From: M3007 sp044226205
GTDB lineage: Bacteria > Bacteroidota > Bacteroidia > Chitinophagales > Saprospiraceae
Assembly (NCBI GenBank): GCA_044226205.1
Contig: JBGAHL010000005.1
Span: 160,855 to 224,854, forward strand
Direction of reading: 5' to 3'
Length of the DNA: 64,000 nucleotides
The notes beneath the pieces are model-generated. The model saw nothing but the letters and a program-made list of their open reading frames with translations, ran no database searches and was not told where the DNA came from. A program made the position numbers and the translations under genes. The first letter of the stretch is position 1; each line of letters opens with the position of its first letter. Shown piece by piece: positions 17,631-26,396 of the stretch.

Positions 17631-19403
17631 ATGAAACGCCTGTTGTTTACGCTTCTGTTTTTTCCCTGTTTGCTGGCGGCTCAAGACAGCGCAGTTCCGC
17701 TGCAAGCCGACGCCTATCACCTCGTCGAGCGGCTGGATATTTTGGGCATCGCGCCCAATCCGCTGCACCCGGAATTGAAGCCGTATTCGCGCCGCGACGT
17801 CGCGCAGCTCGCCATGGTCTGCGATTCCTTGTGGCAAAATGCGGGAAAAGCCGACCGGCGCGACCTCCGATATTTGTTCGACGACAACAACGAATGGGTG
17901 AAGGGCAATTCTCCTGCAACCCTGACGCAACGCGTTCCGGTTTACACCGACAGCAGTCGCACATTTTACAAACTGTCAGACCCCTACGCGCCGCCCCTGT
18001 CGCGCACCACCCGCAACGAACACCCCTTGTTTGGCATTTTTTACCAGACGCCCGGGTATTTATTCGAACTGGACAAACCCTGGTTTCGCCTGAAAATCAA
18101 TCCTTTGCTTTATTTCAGTGCAGGCAGGGACCTCGATAGCAATCAGACCCTTTTTACCAACCAGCGCGGGCTCGAACTACGCGGCGATGTGGACGGCAAG
18201 GTCTATTTTTACACCAGCGTACTGGAAACCCAGGCCCGATTCCCGTCCTACGTCAATGCCCGGATCGACGAGCACGACGCCGTGCCCGGCGCCTTGCGCT
18301 ACAAGGATTACAACAGCAAACTCTTTGGAGCCAAGCAGGGTTACGATTTCAATGTCGCGCAGGCTTACATCGGCTTTTATGCTACCCGCCGTATCGGCAT
18401 ACAACTGGGCCATGGAAAACATTTCATCGGCAACGGCTATCGCTCCGTCTTTTTGTCCGACTTCGGCGCCCCGGCATTTTTTCTGCAAATCAGCACACGG
18501 GTCTGGCGTTTTCATTATCAAAATCTTTTTCTCGAACTCAGCCCGACCTCTGCCGATGCCGCGCGGCCCAATCGCCTGCTGCCCAAAAAGTACGCGGCCG
18601 TGCACTACCTCAATTTCAAAGCCACGCCGAACCTGGCGTTCGGTTTTTTCGAAGCAACGGTGTTCAATCGCAGCGAGCAGTTCGAGTTGCAATACCTCAA
18701 CCCGATCATTCTTTACCGCACGGTAGAGGCCGCTTTGGGCAGCCCGGACAATGTGCTGATCGGGTTGGATGCCCGCTGGAATTTATTCGGCCGCTGTCAG
18801 CTGTACGGTCAGTTTTTGTTCGATGAATTTCGCTTCGATGCCCTGTACAAACCCCGTGAGAAAGGCTGGTGGGGCAATAAATTTGCCGGGCAAATCGGCT
18901 TGAAATACCTGAATGCGTTCGGCATCGATCACCTCGACTGTCAGCTGGAATGGAACGCCGCGCGCCCCTACACCTGGTCGCACCGCGATTCCCTGAACAG
19001 CTGGACGCACTACAACCAGCCGCTTGGGCATCCGTTGGGGGCTAATTTTCGGGAAGGCGTTGTACTGCTCCGCTATTGCCCCCTGCCTCGTCTTGCCCTC
19101 AATCTGCGCTATTTGCGCGCCTGGTCGGGCGAAGACACCGACACGCAAAACTGGGGCGCCGACCCCTTGCGCGCCAACCGCGACCGGGTGCAGGATTACG
19201 GCAATTTCATCGGCCAGGGTGTCAAAAACGACTTGCAACTCGCCGGGCTGGATGCTTCATGGGAACTTTACCACAACCTTTTTATCGACTTTAACCTGCT
19301 CTGGCGGCAGAAAAACAGTCGGGACGACCTGCGCGACCAAAGCACCCTCGCAATCGGTGGCGGAATTCGGCTCAATATTTGGAGACAGTCCCTTGATTTT
19401 TAA
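17631..19403 (+). CDS. Outer-membrane beta-barrel protein, Wzi/RemB-like
   Basis: A 590-residue exported protein with signal peptide MKRLLFTLLFFPCLLAAQ. The start at 17631 is chosen because it gives this signal; the longer open frame upstream runs through the end of the previous gene. The sequence alternates short beta strands and ends in IWRQSLDF with a terminal aromatic residue, as in barrel proteins. The segment RIGIQLGHGKHFIGNGYRSV resembles the capsule-assembly Wzi family and the gliding protein RemB. A role in attaching or organising the polysaccharide made downstream is plausible from position. The assignment is by resemblance only. Confidence 0.65.
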   Translation: MKRLLFTLLFFPCLLAAQDSAVPLQADAYHLVERLDILGIAPNPLHPELKPYSRRDVAQLAMVCDSLWQNAGKADRRDLRYLFDDNNEWVKGNSPATLTQRVPVYTDSSRTFYKLSDPYAPPLSRTTRNEHPLFGIFYQTPGYLFELDKPWFRLKINPLLYFSAGRDLDSNQTLFTNQRGLELRGDVDGKVYFYTSVLETQARFPSYVNARIDEHDAVPGALRYKDYNSKLFGAKQGYDFNVAQAYIGFYATRRIGIQLGHGKHFIGNGYRSVFLSDFGAPAFFLQISTRVWRFHYQNLFLELSPTSADAARPNRLLPKKYAAVHYLNFKATPNLAFGFFEATVFNRSEQFELQYLNPIILYRTVEAALGSPDNVLIGLDARWNLFGRCQLYGQFLFDEFRFDALYKPREKGWWGNKFAGQIGLKYLNAFGIDHLDCQLEWNAARPYTWSHRDSLNSWTHYNQPLGHPLGANFREGVVLLRYCPLPRLALNLRYLRAWSGEDTDTQNWGADPLRANRDRVQDYGNFIGQGVKNDLQLAGLDASWELYHNLFIDFNLLWRQKNSRDDLRDQSTLAIGGGIRLNIWRQSLDF

Positions 19404-19426
19404 AAGCATGTCCTAACATTTTCAAC

Positions 19427-20263
19427 GTGGGTAAGTACAAAATAATACACGGCACCTTTCACGTAAAAGGCTACGCCCCCGACGGCGACTCTATTCGTTT
19501 TCAGGCCGATAACGATGCGCACTGGGACTTTTTTCATTGGGAAAAAGCCTCGGCCCGCAAGGCCAAACGCAAACAGCTGCGTGTGGAAGCCATCGATTCG
19601 CTCGAAACGCATTACGAGGAACTCCGCCAGCCGCCGTCTTTTGCCGTGGCCGCGCTGGAACGCATCCTTGAACTCGTCGGCATCACCGATGTGGAGTACA
19701 ACCTGCTGGTCACCCTGATCACGTCGGCCAAGGACGGGACGCCCGGCTACATCGCCGCCAACGCCGTCGACCCTTTCAACCGCCCCGTTTCGTTTGTGTT
19801 CCCGGAATCCGCCAATCTGACCGACGGCGCCGAATTCTCCGATGCCGACCTGCCGCTTGAAAAATCGATCAACTACTTCCTGCTGAAAGAAGCCATCGTT
19901 TACCCCACTTTTTACGACACCCTGGAAACCAGTATCGTCGAGCGCTTGCGGGAAGTCGCCAAAACGGCGCGCGCCAATTCGCGGGGTTTGTGGGCCATCG
20001 ATCGAACGCACGGTTTCCGCATGTGGAACCCCGATACCATCCAGCAGGAAGCGATTATTTTGCCCAAATTGTTCCGTCGCTTCGTCCAGTTTTTCAAAAC
20101 CAGTTCGACAATGGAGGGATTCGTCGATTATTTGAAAAAACACCGCGACCCGATCCTCGTCGACGGGCAAAAACACAACCTGCACGACTTTTTGGAGAAC
20201 AAAGGGAATTTTTACCGGTTAACCATTTTTCCGGAAGATATGATCTTTGCACCGAAAGGTTGA
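19427..20263 (+). CDS. Staphylococcal-nuclease-like (thermonuclease family) protein
   Basis: A 278-residue protein starting at GTG. DGDSIRF (19-25) and LRVEAIDSLETHY (51-63) match the SNase active site: Arg52, Asp57 and Glu60 would correspond to Arg35, Asp40 and Glu43 of the staphylococcal enzyme. Later, NRPVSFVF and ANSRGLWA match the second arginine region and the C-terminal helix. An insertion of about 25 residues separates the first two motifs. There is no signal peptide, so the protein would be cytoplasmic unless exported otherwise. It sits 23 bases after the Wzi-like gene and 5 bases before wlbB. The nuclease fold is likely; activity and target are unknown. Confidence 0.7.
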   Translation: MGKYKIIHGTFHVKGYAPDGDSIRFQADNDAHWDFFHWEKASARKAKRKQLRVEAIDSLETHYEELRQPPSFAVAALERILELVGITDVEYNLLVTLITSAKDGTPGYIAANAVDPFNRPVSFVFPESANLTDGAEFSDADLPLEKSINYFLLKEAIVYPTFYDTLETSIVERLREVAKTARANSRGLWAIDRTHGFRMWNPDTIQQEAIILPKLFRRFVQFFKTSSTMEGFVDYLKKHRDPILVDGQKHNLHDFLENKGNFYRLTIFPEDMIFAPKG

Positions 20264-20268
20264 CCGTT

Positions 20269-20850
20269 ATGAATACCGACTATTATGCACACCCCAGCGC
20301 CATTCTGGACGAAGGCTGCACCATCGGCGCCGGCTCCCGAATCTGGCATTTTTGCCACCTCATGCCGGGTGCGCGGCTGGGCGCCCGTTGCATTCTCGGG
20401 CAAAATGTTTTTATAGCCGACGGCGTGGTGCTCGGCAATGGCGTCAAAGTGCAAAACAACGTCTCCTTGTACACTGGCGTCACCTGCGAAGACCATGTTT
20501 TTATCGGTCCTTCGGCAGTTTTTACCAATGTGCGCAATCCGCGAGCGTTCATCGAGCGAAAAACCGAGTATCGCCCCACCCTGCTTCGCCGGGGCTGCAC
20601 CATCGGCGCCAACGCCACCATCGTCTGCGGCATCACCGTCGGCGAATATGCGTTTATCGGCGCCGGGGCGGTTGTCACGCGCGATGTGCTGCCGTACGCA
20701 CTCGTGCTGGGCAACCCGGCCGATCAGGTGGGCTGGGTCAGCGAACGCGGGTTGAGGCTTCATTTCGACGAGGCCGGCTTTGCTGTGTGCCCGGAAAGCG
20801 GTGAACAATACGCCCTCGACAACGGCGTGGTGAGCAAACTGGAGCCCTGA
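20269..20850 (+). CDS. wlbB: UDP-2-acetamido-3-amino-2,3-dideoxyglucuronate N-acetyltransferase
   Basis: A 193-residue left-handed beta-helix acetyltransferase with hexapeptide repeats (ILDEGCTIGAGSRIWHF, ILGQNVFIADGVVLGNG, CTIGANATIVCGITVG). Family members WlbB and WbpD use acetyl-CoA to acetylate the 3-amino group of UDP-GlcNAc3NA. VYTG/FTNVRNPRAFIERK-type segments with the EYRPTLL loop are characteristic of this subfamily. The other four enzymes of the same pathway are at 26397-31124, which supports the substrate. The start at 20269 is chosen from the conserved MNTDYYAHPSAIL. It precedes upxY by 4 bases. Confidence 0.88.
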   Translation: MNTDYYAHPSAILDEGCTIGAGSRIWHFCHLMPGARLGARCILGQNVFIADGVVLGNGVKVQNNVSLYTGVTCEDHVFIGPSAVFTNVRNPRAFIERKTEYRPTLLRRGCTIGANATIVCGITVGEYAFIGAGAVVTRDVLPYALVLGNPADQVGWVSERGLRLHFDEAGFAVCPESGEQYALDNGVVSKLEP

Positions 20851-20854
20851 AAAC

Positions 20855-21385
20855 ATGGCTATCAACCACCTCCACGACACCGAGTTGCGCTGGTTTGCCC
20901 TGCGGACCCGCGCGCGTTGTGAAAAAGCGGTCAGGCAACACCTGGAGCGGCAAGGTTTGATCGCGTACGTCCCATTGCAGTCGTTTGTTCGCCGTTATGA
21001 AAGAAAAACCCGGACGGTCGCGCTTCCGCTCATTCCGGGTTTCGTTTTTGTACAGATCAATAAAGGGCAATACCTGGCCGTGCTTTCGGCGCCCAACGTG
21101 GCCGGTTTTGTCAAAAGCGGGCCCGATCTGCTGTCGATCCCCGACGCGGAAATATCGGTTTTGCGCCGTGTCACGCTGGAAGAAGGGCTCGAACTGGAAG
21201 CGGTGCAAGGCGTGCTTACGGAAGGCGATCAGGTAGAAATTTCGGCCGGCACCCTGGCCGGTTTGCAAGGCCGGTTGTTGCGTTTTTCCGACAAAAAACG
21301 CGTTCAGATTGCCCTTGAAAGGCTCGGGTACAGCCTGCTCATCACCGTCGATTCCATTCTGCTGCGAAAATTTTCCCCGCATTGA
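20855..21385 (+). CDS. UpxY-type NusG-like transcription antiterminator
   Basis: A 176-residue NusG paralogue. The NGN domain starts with RWFALRTRARCEKAVRQHL and includes LIPGFVFVQI; the C-terminal KOW-like part holds EGDQVEISAGTLAGLQGRLL. In Bacteroides, UpxY proteins sit in capsular polysaccharide loci and let RNA polymerase read through the long operon. Here it follows wlbB and lies at the head of the main polysaccharide block, though metH intervenes. Unlike housekeeping NusG, it lies far from secE/rplK-type genes. The name upxY is not used as a symbol because orthology to one Bacteroides locus cannot be shown. Confidence 0.88.
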   Translation: MAINHLHDTELRWFALRTRARCEKAVRQHLERQGLIAYVPLQSFVRRYERKTRTVALPLIPGFVFVQINKGQYLAVLSAPNVAGFVKSGPDLLSIPDAEISVLRRVTLEEGLELEAVQGVLTEGDQVEISAGTLAGLQGRLLRFSDKKRVQIALERLGYSLLITVDSILLRKFSPH

Positions 21386-21413
21386 GCCCTCGAAGCATGG
21401 CCCTTGTCAGAGC

Positions 21414-24400
21414 ATGTTGCCTACCTTTGCGCAGCAAATTGTTTTGACTTTGACAAATCCCTCTGATATCGTTTTGGCCCAACTGACGCGGGCCGCTTTG
21501 GAGCGCATTCTGGTTATCGACGGCGCCATGGGCACCATGATCCAGCAGTACCGCCTGGAAGAATCTGATTTTCGCGGAGAACGTTTTGCCCACCACCATC
21601 GTGACCTGAAGGGCAACAACGACCTGCTTTGCCTGACCCGCCCCGACGTTATCGAAGCCATCCATCGGGCCTACCTCGAAGCAGGCGCGGATATCATCGA
21701 AACCAACACGTTCAACGCGACCAGTATTTCACAGGCCGATTACGACACGAGCGACCTGGCCTACGAGATCAATCTCAGGGCCGCGCAGATCGCCCGCCGC
21801 GCCACGGACGCCTACAATCAGGAAGCGACCGCGGCCGGCTATAAAGCGCCCGACAAGCCGCGTTTCGTGGCCGGCGCTATCGGCCCGCTCAACAAAACCC
21901 TCAGCCTCTCGCCTGATGTCAACAACCCGGGCTTCCGGGCCGTCAGTTTCGACGAGGTCAAAAATGCGTATGCCGAACAGGTCCGCGGCCTGCTTGACGG
22001 CGGCGCGCACATCCTCCTGATCGAAACGATATTCGACACCCTCAATGCGAAAGCAGCTATTTTCGCCATTGAAGAAGTATTTGAAAATCAGGGTGTTCGG
22101 GTGCCGATCATGATATCCGGCACGATCACCGACGCCTCCGGGCGCACCCTGAGCGGGCAGACGGTCGAAGCGTTCTGGATCAGTGTACGGCATGCGCGCC
22201 CGTTTGCCATCGGGCTCAATTGCGCACTCGGCGCCCGCGAAATGCGCCCGCACCTCGAAACCCTGGCGGCTATTTCCGACTGTTTTGTCAGCGCCTACCC
22301 CAACGCGGGACTGCCCAACGAATTCGGAGAATACGACCAGACGCCGCACCAGATGTGTGGTTTTATCGAAGACTTTGCCCGCTCGGGGCTGGTCAATATC
22401 GTAGGTGGGTGCTGCGGCACGACCCCCGACCATATTCGCCATATCGCCAGCCATGTTAAAAACATCGCTCCACGCAAACCCTTTGAATTTGCCCAAAAGG
22501 TCGGCGAGGACGCCAGCGAACCCGTACAGCCGAATCGCGCGGTCGAATTTTCCCGAATGACGACGCTTTCGGGTCTTGAACCGCTCGTTTTCAGGCCCGA
22601 TCTGAATTTCGTCAATGTCGGCGAACGTACCAATGTGACCGGCTCCTCCAAATTTGCAGGCTACATCCGCAGCGGTGCGTATTCCGAGGCGCTTTCGGTC
22701 GCGCGACAGCAGGTGGAAGGCGGCGCGCAAATACTGGACGTCAACATGGACGAAGGACTGCTCGACTCCGAGCGGGTCATGGTGGATTTCCTCAACTTGA
22801 TGGCCGCCGAGCCCGACATTGCCCGCTTGCCGGTGATGGTAGACTCCTCTAAATTCGCCGTGATCGAGGCCGGTTTGAAGTGTTTGCAGGGCAAAAGTGT
22901 GGTCAATTCCATTTCCCTGAAAGAAGGCGAAACCGAGTTTTTGCGGCAAGCCAAACTTTGCCGCCGCTACGGCGCCGCCGTGGTGGTCATGGCCTTCGAC
23001 GAGCAGGGGCAAGCCGATACGACCGTTCGAAAGGTCGAAATCTGCCAGCGCGCCTATCGTCTGTTGACCGAACAGGCGGGTTTTGATCCGACCGATATCA
23101 TTTTCGACCCCAATATTTTTGCCGTTGCAACGGGCATCGAGGAGCACAACGATTACGCCATGGCTTTCATCGAGGCCACGAGGCTGATCAAACAGACCTG
23201 CCCGGGTGCGAAGATCAGCGGGGGCGTAAGCAACCTTTCTTTTTCTTTTCGGGGCAATAACACCATGCGGGAAGCCATGCACGCGGCTTTTTTGTACCAC
23301 GCCATTCAGGCTGGCATGGACATGGGTATTGTCAATGCCGGCATGATCGAAGTGTACGAAGCCATACCGGCCGCTTTGTTGCAAAAGATTGAAGATGTGT
23401 TGTTTAATCGGCATCCCAATGCGACGGAGGAACTGGTGAAATACGCAGAATCCGTCAAGGGAAGCGGCAGTAAAACACAAGGCGAAGACCTCGAATGGCG
23501 CAAGGGAACCGTGGAGGAACGTATTGCCCACGCCTTGGTCAAAGGCATCGACAAATACATAGAAGAAGACACGGAGGCCGCCCGGCAACTATATCCCGCC
23601 CCGCTCCAGGTCATCGAAGGCCCCTTGATGGCAGGAATGAATATTGTCGGCGACCTGTTCGGCGCCGGGAAAATGTTTCTTCCGCAGGTGGTCAAGTCGG
23701 CCCGCGTGATGAAAAAAGCCGTGGCCTGGCTAGAACCGTACATTCAGGCGGAAAAATCGGACGCAGCCCGCGCAAAAGGCAAAATCGTCATGGCAACCGT
23801 CAAGGGCGACGTGCACGACATCGGCAAAAACATCGTAGGCGTGGTGCTGGGTTGCAACAACTACGAGGTCGTCGACCTGGGCGTCATGGTTCCGGCCGAC
23901 CGCATCCTGCAAACTGCCGAAGAAGTCGGCGCCGACGCCATCGGCCTTTCGGGACTCATCACCCCTTCGCTCGATGAAATGGTGTACGTGGCCCGGGAAA
24001 TGGAACGGCGCGGTCTGACGATTCCGCTGCTCATCGGCGGCGCCACCACCTCGCGCACCCACACGGCCGTCAAAATCGAACCGCAATACCGGCGCGCGCC
24101 CGTTGTTCACGTGCTCGACGCCAGTCGGGCGGTAGCCGTGGTAAGTGCATTGCTCACCGAAAACGAAGCGGATAAAAATGCTTTTACCGGCCAGATTCGG
24201 GACGAATACCAAAAGATCAGAACCGACCGCGCAGGAAGGCAGGCGGCCAAAAACTGGCTCGATCTGAATGCCGCGCGGGCCAATAAATTCCACGCAGATT
24301 TTAAACAACACCCGCCAGTCGCACCCAAATTTACCGGGGTAAAAACGTTTGAAAACTATGACCTGGCGGAAATTGCGCGATACATCGACTGGACGCCTTT

Positions 24401-25229
24401 TTTCCAAAGCTGGCAACTTTACGGCAAATACCCTTTGATTTTCGACGACCCGACCATCGGCGCCGAAGCCAAAAAACTGTACCAGGATGCCGAACAAATG
24501 CTGGAGCGCATCATCGCGGAACAATGGCTTTCCGCCAGCGCGGTGATCGGCATTTTCCCGGCGCGGAGCGCGGGTGACGACATCGAAATTTTTGACCCCG
24601 AAAACGGCAAAACGCTCGCCTGGTCGCGGCATTTGAGGCAACAAAACCAAAAGGCTGCCAGTCAACCCAATTATTGCCTCGCAGATTTCGTTTCTGACCA
24701 ATCTGCCGACTGGATCGGTGCATTTGCCGTAACGGCAGGTCTGGGGCTCGAAAAATGGGTCGCTCATTTCGAAAGCCTTCACGACGATTACTCCGCCATC
24801 CTGCTCAAGGCCTTGGCCGACCGCCTGGCAGAAGCACTGGCAGAGCGAATGCACGAACGAATCAGGACCGAGTTCTGGGCTTACACTCCAGAAGAAAGTC
24901 TTCATAATCAGGACCTTATTGATGAAAAATACGCCGGCATCCGGCCAGCGCCCGGCTACCCAGCCTGCCCCGACCATACGGAAAAGCGCGCCATCTGGTC
25001 GCTCCTGCAACCCGATCGGCTTGGCATTACCCTGACGGAAAGTTTTGCCATGTCGCCGGCCGCCGCGGTCAGCGGATGGTATTTCGCCCATCCCGAAGCG
25101 CGGTATTTCGGCCTGGGACAAATCGGAAAAGACCAGGTGGAAGACTACGCACAACGCAAAGCCATGATTGTCAAGGAAATAGAACGCTGGCTAGCGCCTG
25201 TGCTGAACTACGAAACGAGTGCGGAATGA
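21414..25229 (+). CDS. metH: Methionine synthase, cobalamin-dependent
   Basis: Transfers methyl from methyltetrahydrofolate to homocysteine through methylcobalamin. The 1271-residue protein has all four modules. The homocysteine domain (to about 360) has ILVIDGAMGTMIQQY and zinc-binding GGCCGTTPDHIR. The folate domain follows (about 385-650; NVGERTNVTGSSKF). The cobalamin domain (about 680-930) has DVHDIGKNIVGVVLGCNNYE. The activation domain runs to the end. The ATG at 21414 is used, but a promoter-like TACCTTTG lies just after it, so translation may really begin at TTG 21444 or 21450. It is flanked on both sides by polysaccharide genes, an unusual place for a metabolic gene. No cobalamin riboswitch fits in the 28-base gap upstream. 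Confidence 0.95.
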   Translation: MLPTFAQQIVLTLTNPSDIVLAQLTRAALERILVIDGAMGTMIQQYRLEESDFRGERFAHHHRDLKGNNDLLCLTRPDVIEAIHRAYLEAGADIIETNTFNATSISQADYDTSDLAYEINLRAAQIARRATDAYNQEATAAGYKAPDKPRFVAGAIGPLNKTLSLSPDVNNPGFRAVSFDEVKNAYAEQVRGLLDGGAHILLIETIFDTLNAKAAIFAIEEVFENQGVRVPIMISGTITDASGRTLSGQTVEAFWISVRHARPFAIGLNCALGAREMRPHLETLAAISDCFVSAYPNAGLPNEFGEYDQTPHQMCGFIEDFARSGLVNIVGGCCGTTPDHIRHIASHVKNIAPRKPFEFAQKVGEDASEPVQPNRAVEFSRMTTLSGLEPLVFRPDLNFVNVGERTNVTGSSKFAGYIRSGAYSEALSVARQQVEGGAQILDVNMDEGLLDSERVMVDFLNLMAAEPDIARLPVMVDSSKFAVIEAGLKCLQGKSVVNSISLKEGETEFLRQAKLCRRYGAAVVVMAFDEQGQADTTVRKVEICQRAYRLLTEQAGFDPTDIIFDPNIFAVATGIEEHNDYAMAFIEATRLIKQTCPGAKISGGVSNLSFSFRGNNTMREAMHAAFLYHAIQAGMDMGIVNAGMIEVYEAIPAALLQKIEDVLFNRHPNATEELVKYAESVKGSGSKTQGEDLEWRKGTVEERIAHALVKGIDKYIEEDTEAARQLYPAPLQVIEGPLMAGMNIVGDLFGAGKMFLPQVVKSARVMKKAVAWLEPYIQAEKSDAARAKGKIVMATVKGDVHDIGKNIVGVVLGCNNYEVVDLGVMVPADRILQTAEEVGADAIGLSGLITPSLDEMVYVAREMERRGLTIPLLIGGATTSRTHTAVKIEPQYRRAPVVHVLDASRAVAVVSALLTENEADKNAFTGQIRDEYQKIRTDRAGRQAAKNWLDLNAARANKFHADFKQHPPVAPKFTGVKTFENYDLAEIARYIDWTPFFQSWQLYGKYPLIFDDPTIGAEAKKLYQDAEQMLERIIAEQWLSASAVIGIFPARSAGDDIEIFDPENGKTLAWSRHLRQQNQKAASQPNYCLADFVSDQSADWIGAFAVTAGLGLEKWVAHFESLHDDYSAILLKALADRLAEALAERMHERIRTEFWAYTPEESLHNQDLIDEKYAGIRPAPGYPACPDHTEKRAIWSLLQPDRLGITLTESFAMSPAAAVSGWYFAHPEARYFGLGQIGKDQVEDYAQRKAMIVKEIERWLAPVLNYETSAE
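21422..21429 (+). promoter_or_regulatory. Candidate -7 box inside the annotated metH start
   Basis: TACCTTTG is an exact TAnnTTTG match, eight bases after the ATG at 21414. A TTG at 21404-21406 is 15 bases upstream of it. If used, transcription would begin near 21434 and the ATG at 21414 could not be the start on that transcript. Confidence 0.4.
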
Positions 25230-25250
25230 CAGCCCAAACGACAAACCGAT

Positions 25251-26372
25251 ATGCGCAACGATACACCCGACAACAACACTTCGAGCACTGACGATTCGCT
25301 CAGTTTCCGGGAGATTGTCCTGCTCCTGCGCAGTCATTTTGCCGAATACCGGCGCAAATGGCTGTGGGTGGCAGGCGGCGGCCTGTTTTTGGGCCTCGCT
25401 CTTGGGCTGTACGCCTGGCTCAGCCCTCCGCAATTCACCGGCACCCTGAGCTACATGCTCAACGACAATCAGGCCGGGCGAAGCGGCAGTTTTTTGTCGC
25501 AATTTTCCAGCCTGCTGGGTGTGTCCGCGCCGGGCGGCCAGACCTTTGCCCAACTCACCGAAATCTCAAAATCCTTCAAGGTTGTTTCAGGTGTTTTGCT
25601 GCAAAAAACCACGATTGGCGGGCAGGAAGACTTCCTGGCGAATCACCTGATCCGTTCGGAAAACCTGCACGAAACGCTTTGGGCCCCGTCGGACAAAGAC
25701 GAGGACCGCGGGTTCACGCTCAGCGACTTTTATTTCACCCGCGCAAGCATCGATTCTTTTACACGGCAGGAACAGGTGGCAATCAAGAGCCTTTACAATG
25801 CTCTTTTAGGGCTGCCGGCAGGCCGCGAGCAGTTGCTGGTGTGCGATTACAACGACGAGACAGGCATCATGAGCATCGCGTTCACGGCGCACAAAGAGCC
25901 CGTGGCCGCGACATTTCCCGTCGCCCTGTTCGCTGCGCTCAACGATTCCTACCTCCGCAGCAGCACCGAAGCCCAGGCGCGTACCCTCGAACTGGTCACG
26001 ATTAAAACCGATTCCCTGCGGCGGGTGCTGGAAGGCAAGGAGCATTCCCTGGCCCGTTTTCAGGATCAGGACAAGGCCCTTTTATTTCAGGAAGACCGCC
26101 TGCCCGGCGTGCGCTACGAACGCGACCGCCAAATGGTGGGCCTGATGTATGGCGAAGCGGTAAAAAACCGGGAAATCGCGGATTTTGCGCTGCAAAATGC
26201 CACGCCCATCCTGCAAATCATCGACAAACCATTCTCTCCACTTTCCCCGAGTCAAAAAAGTCCGCTGCAATTCGCTGTCCTTGGCAGCGTTTTGGGCGGT
26301 TTTTTGGTTTGCTTAATGCTGACCTTGCGTTTGCTCTGGCGAGAGGCCATGCAGGCGCCGGCAGCCGGCTGA
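25251..26372 (+). CDS. Wzz/GumC-like polysaccharide chain-length determinant
   Basis: A 373-residue inner-membrane protein with the Wzz topology: a cytoplasmic N terminus (SLSFREIVLLLRSHF), a first membrane helix at about 37-58, a long helical periplasmic domain, and a second helix near 335-360 preceded by the proline-rich DKPFSPLSPSQKSP. This family sets the chain length made by Wzy. There is no C-terminal tyrosine-kinase domain, so it is a lone co-polymerase. It starts 21 bases after metH and lies directly upstream of the sugar-nucleotide dehydrogenase. It matches the Wzx and Wzy candidates further on. Confidence 0.82.
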   Translation: MRNDTPDNNTSSTDDSLSFREIVLLLRSHFAEYRRKWLWVAGGGLFLGLALGLYAWLSPPQFTGTLSYMLNDNQAGRSGSFLSQFSSLLGVSAPGGQTFAQLTEISKSFKVVSGVLLQKTTIGGQEDFLANHLIRSENLHETLWAPSDKDEDRGFTLSDFYFTRASIDSFTRQEQVAIKSLYNALLGLPAGREQLLVCDYNDETGIMSIAFTAHKEPVAATFPVALFAALNDSYLRSSTEAQARTLELVTIKTDSLRRVLEGKEHSLARFQDQDKALLFQEDRLPGVRYERDRQMVGLMYGEAVKNREIADFALQNATPILQIIDKPFSPLSPSQKSPLQFAVLGSVLGGFLVCLMLTLRLLWREAMQAPAAG

Positions 26373-26396
26373 TCGCGCCCAAATGGAACAGAACTG

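Noticed and set aside
21386..21413. Cobalamin riboswitch for metH
   Set aside because: Only 28 bases separate it from upxY, far too short for the element, and no B12-box-like sequence was seen.
21729..25154. Two long minus-strand open frames (619 and 474 codons) inside metH
   Set aside because: metH is complete on the plus strand with all motifs; the antisense frames have no family signature.
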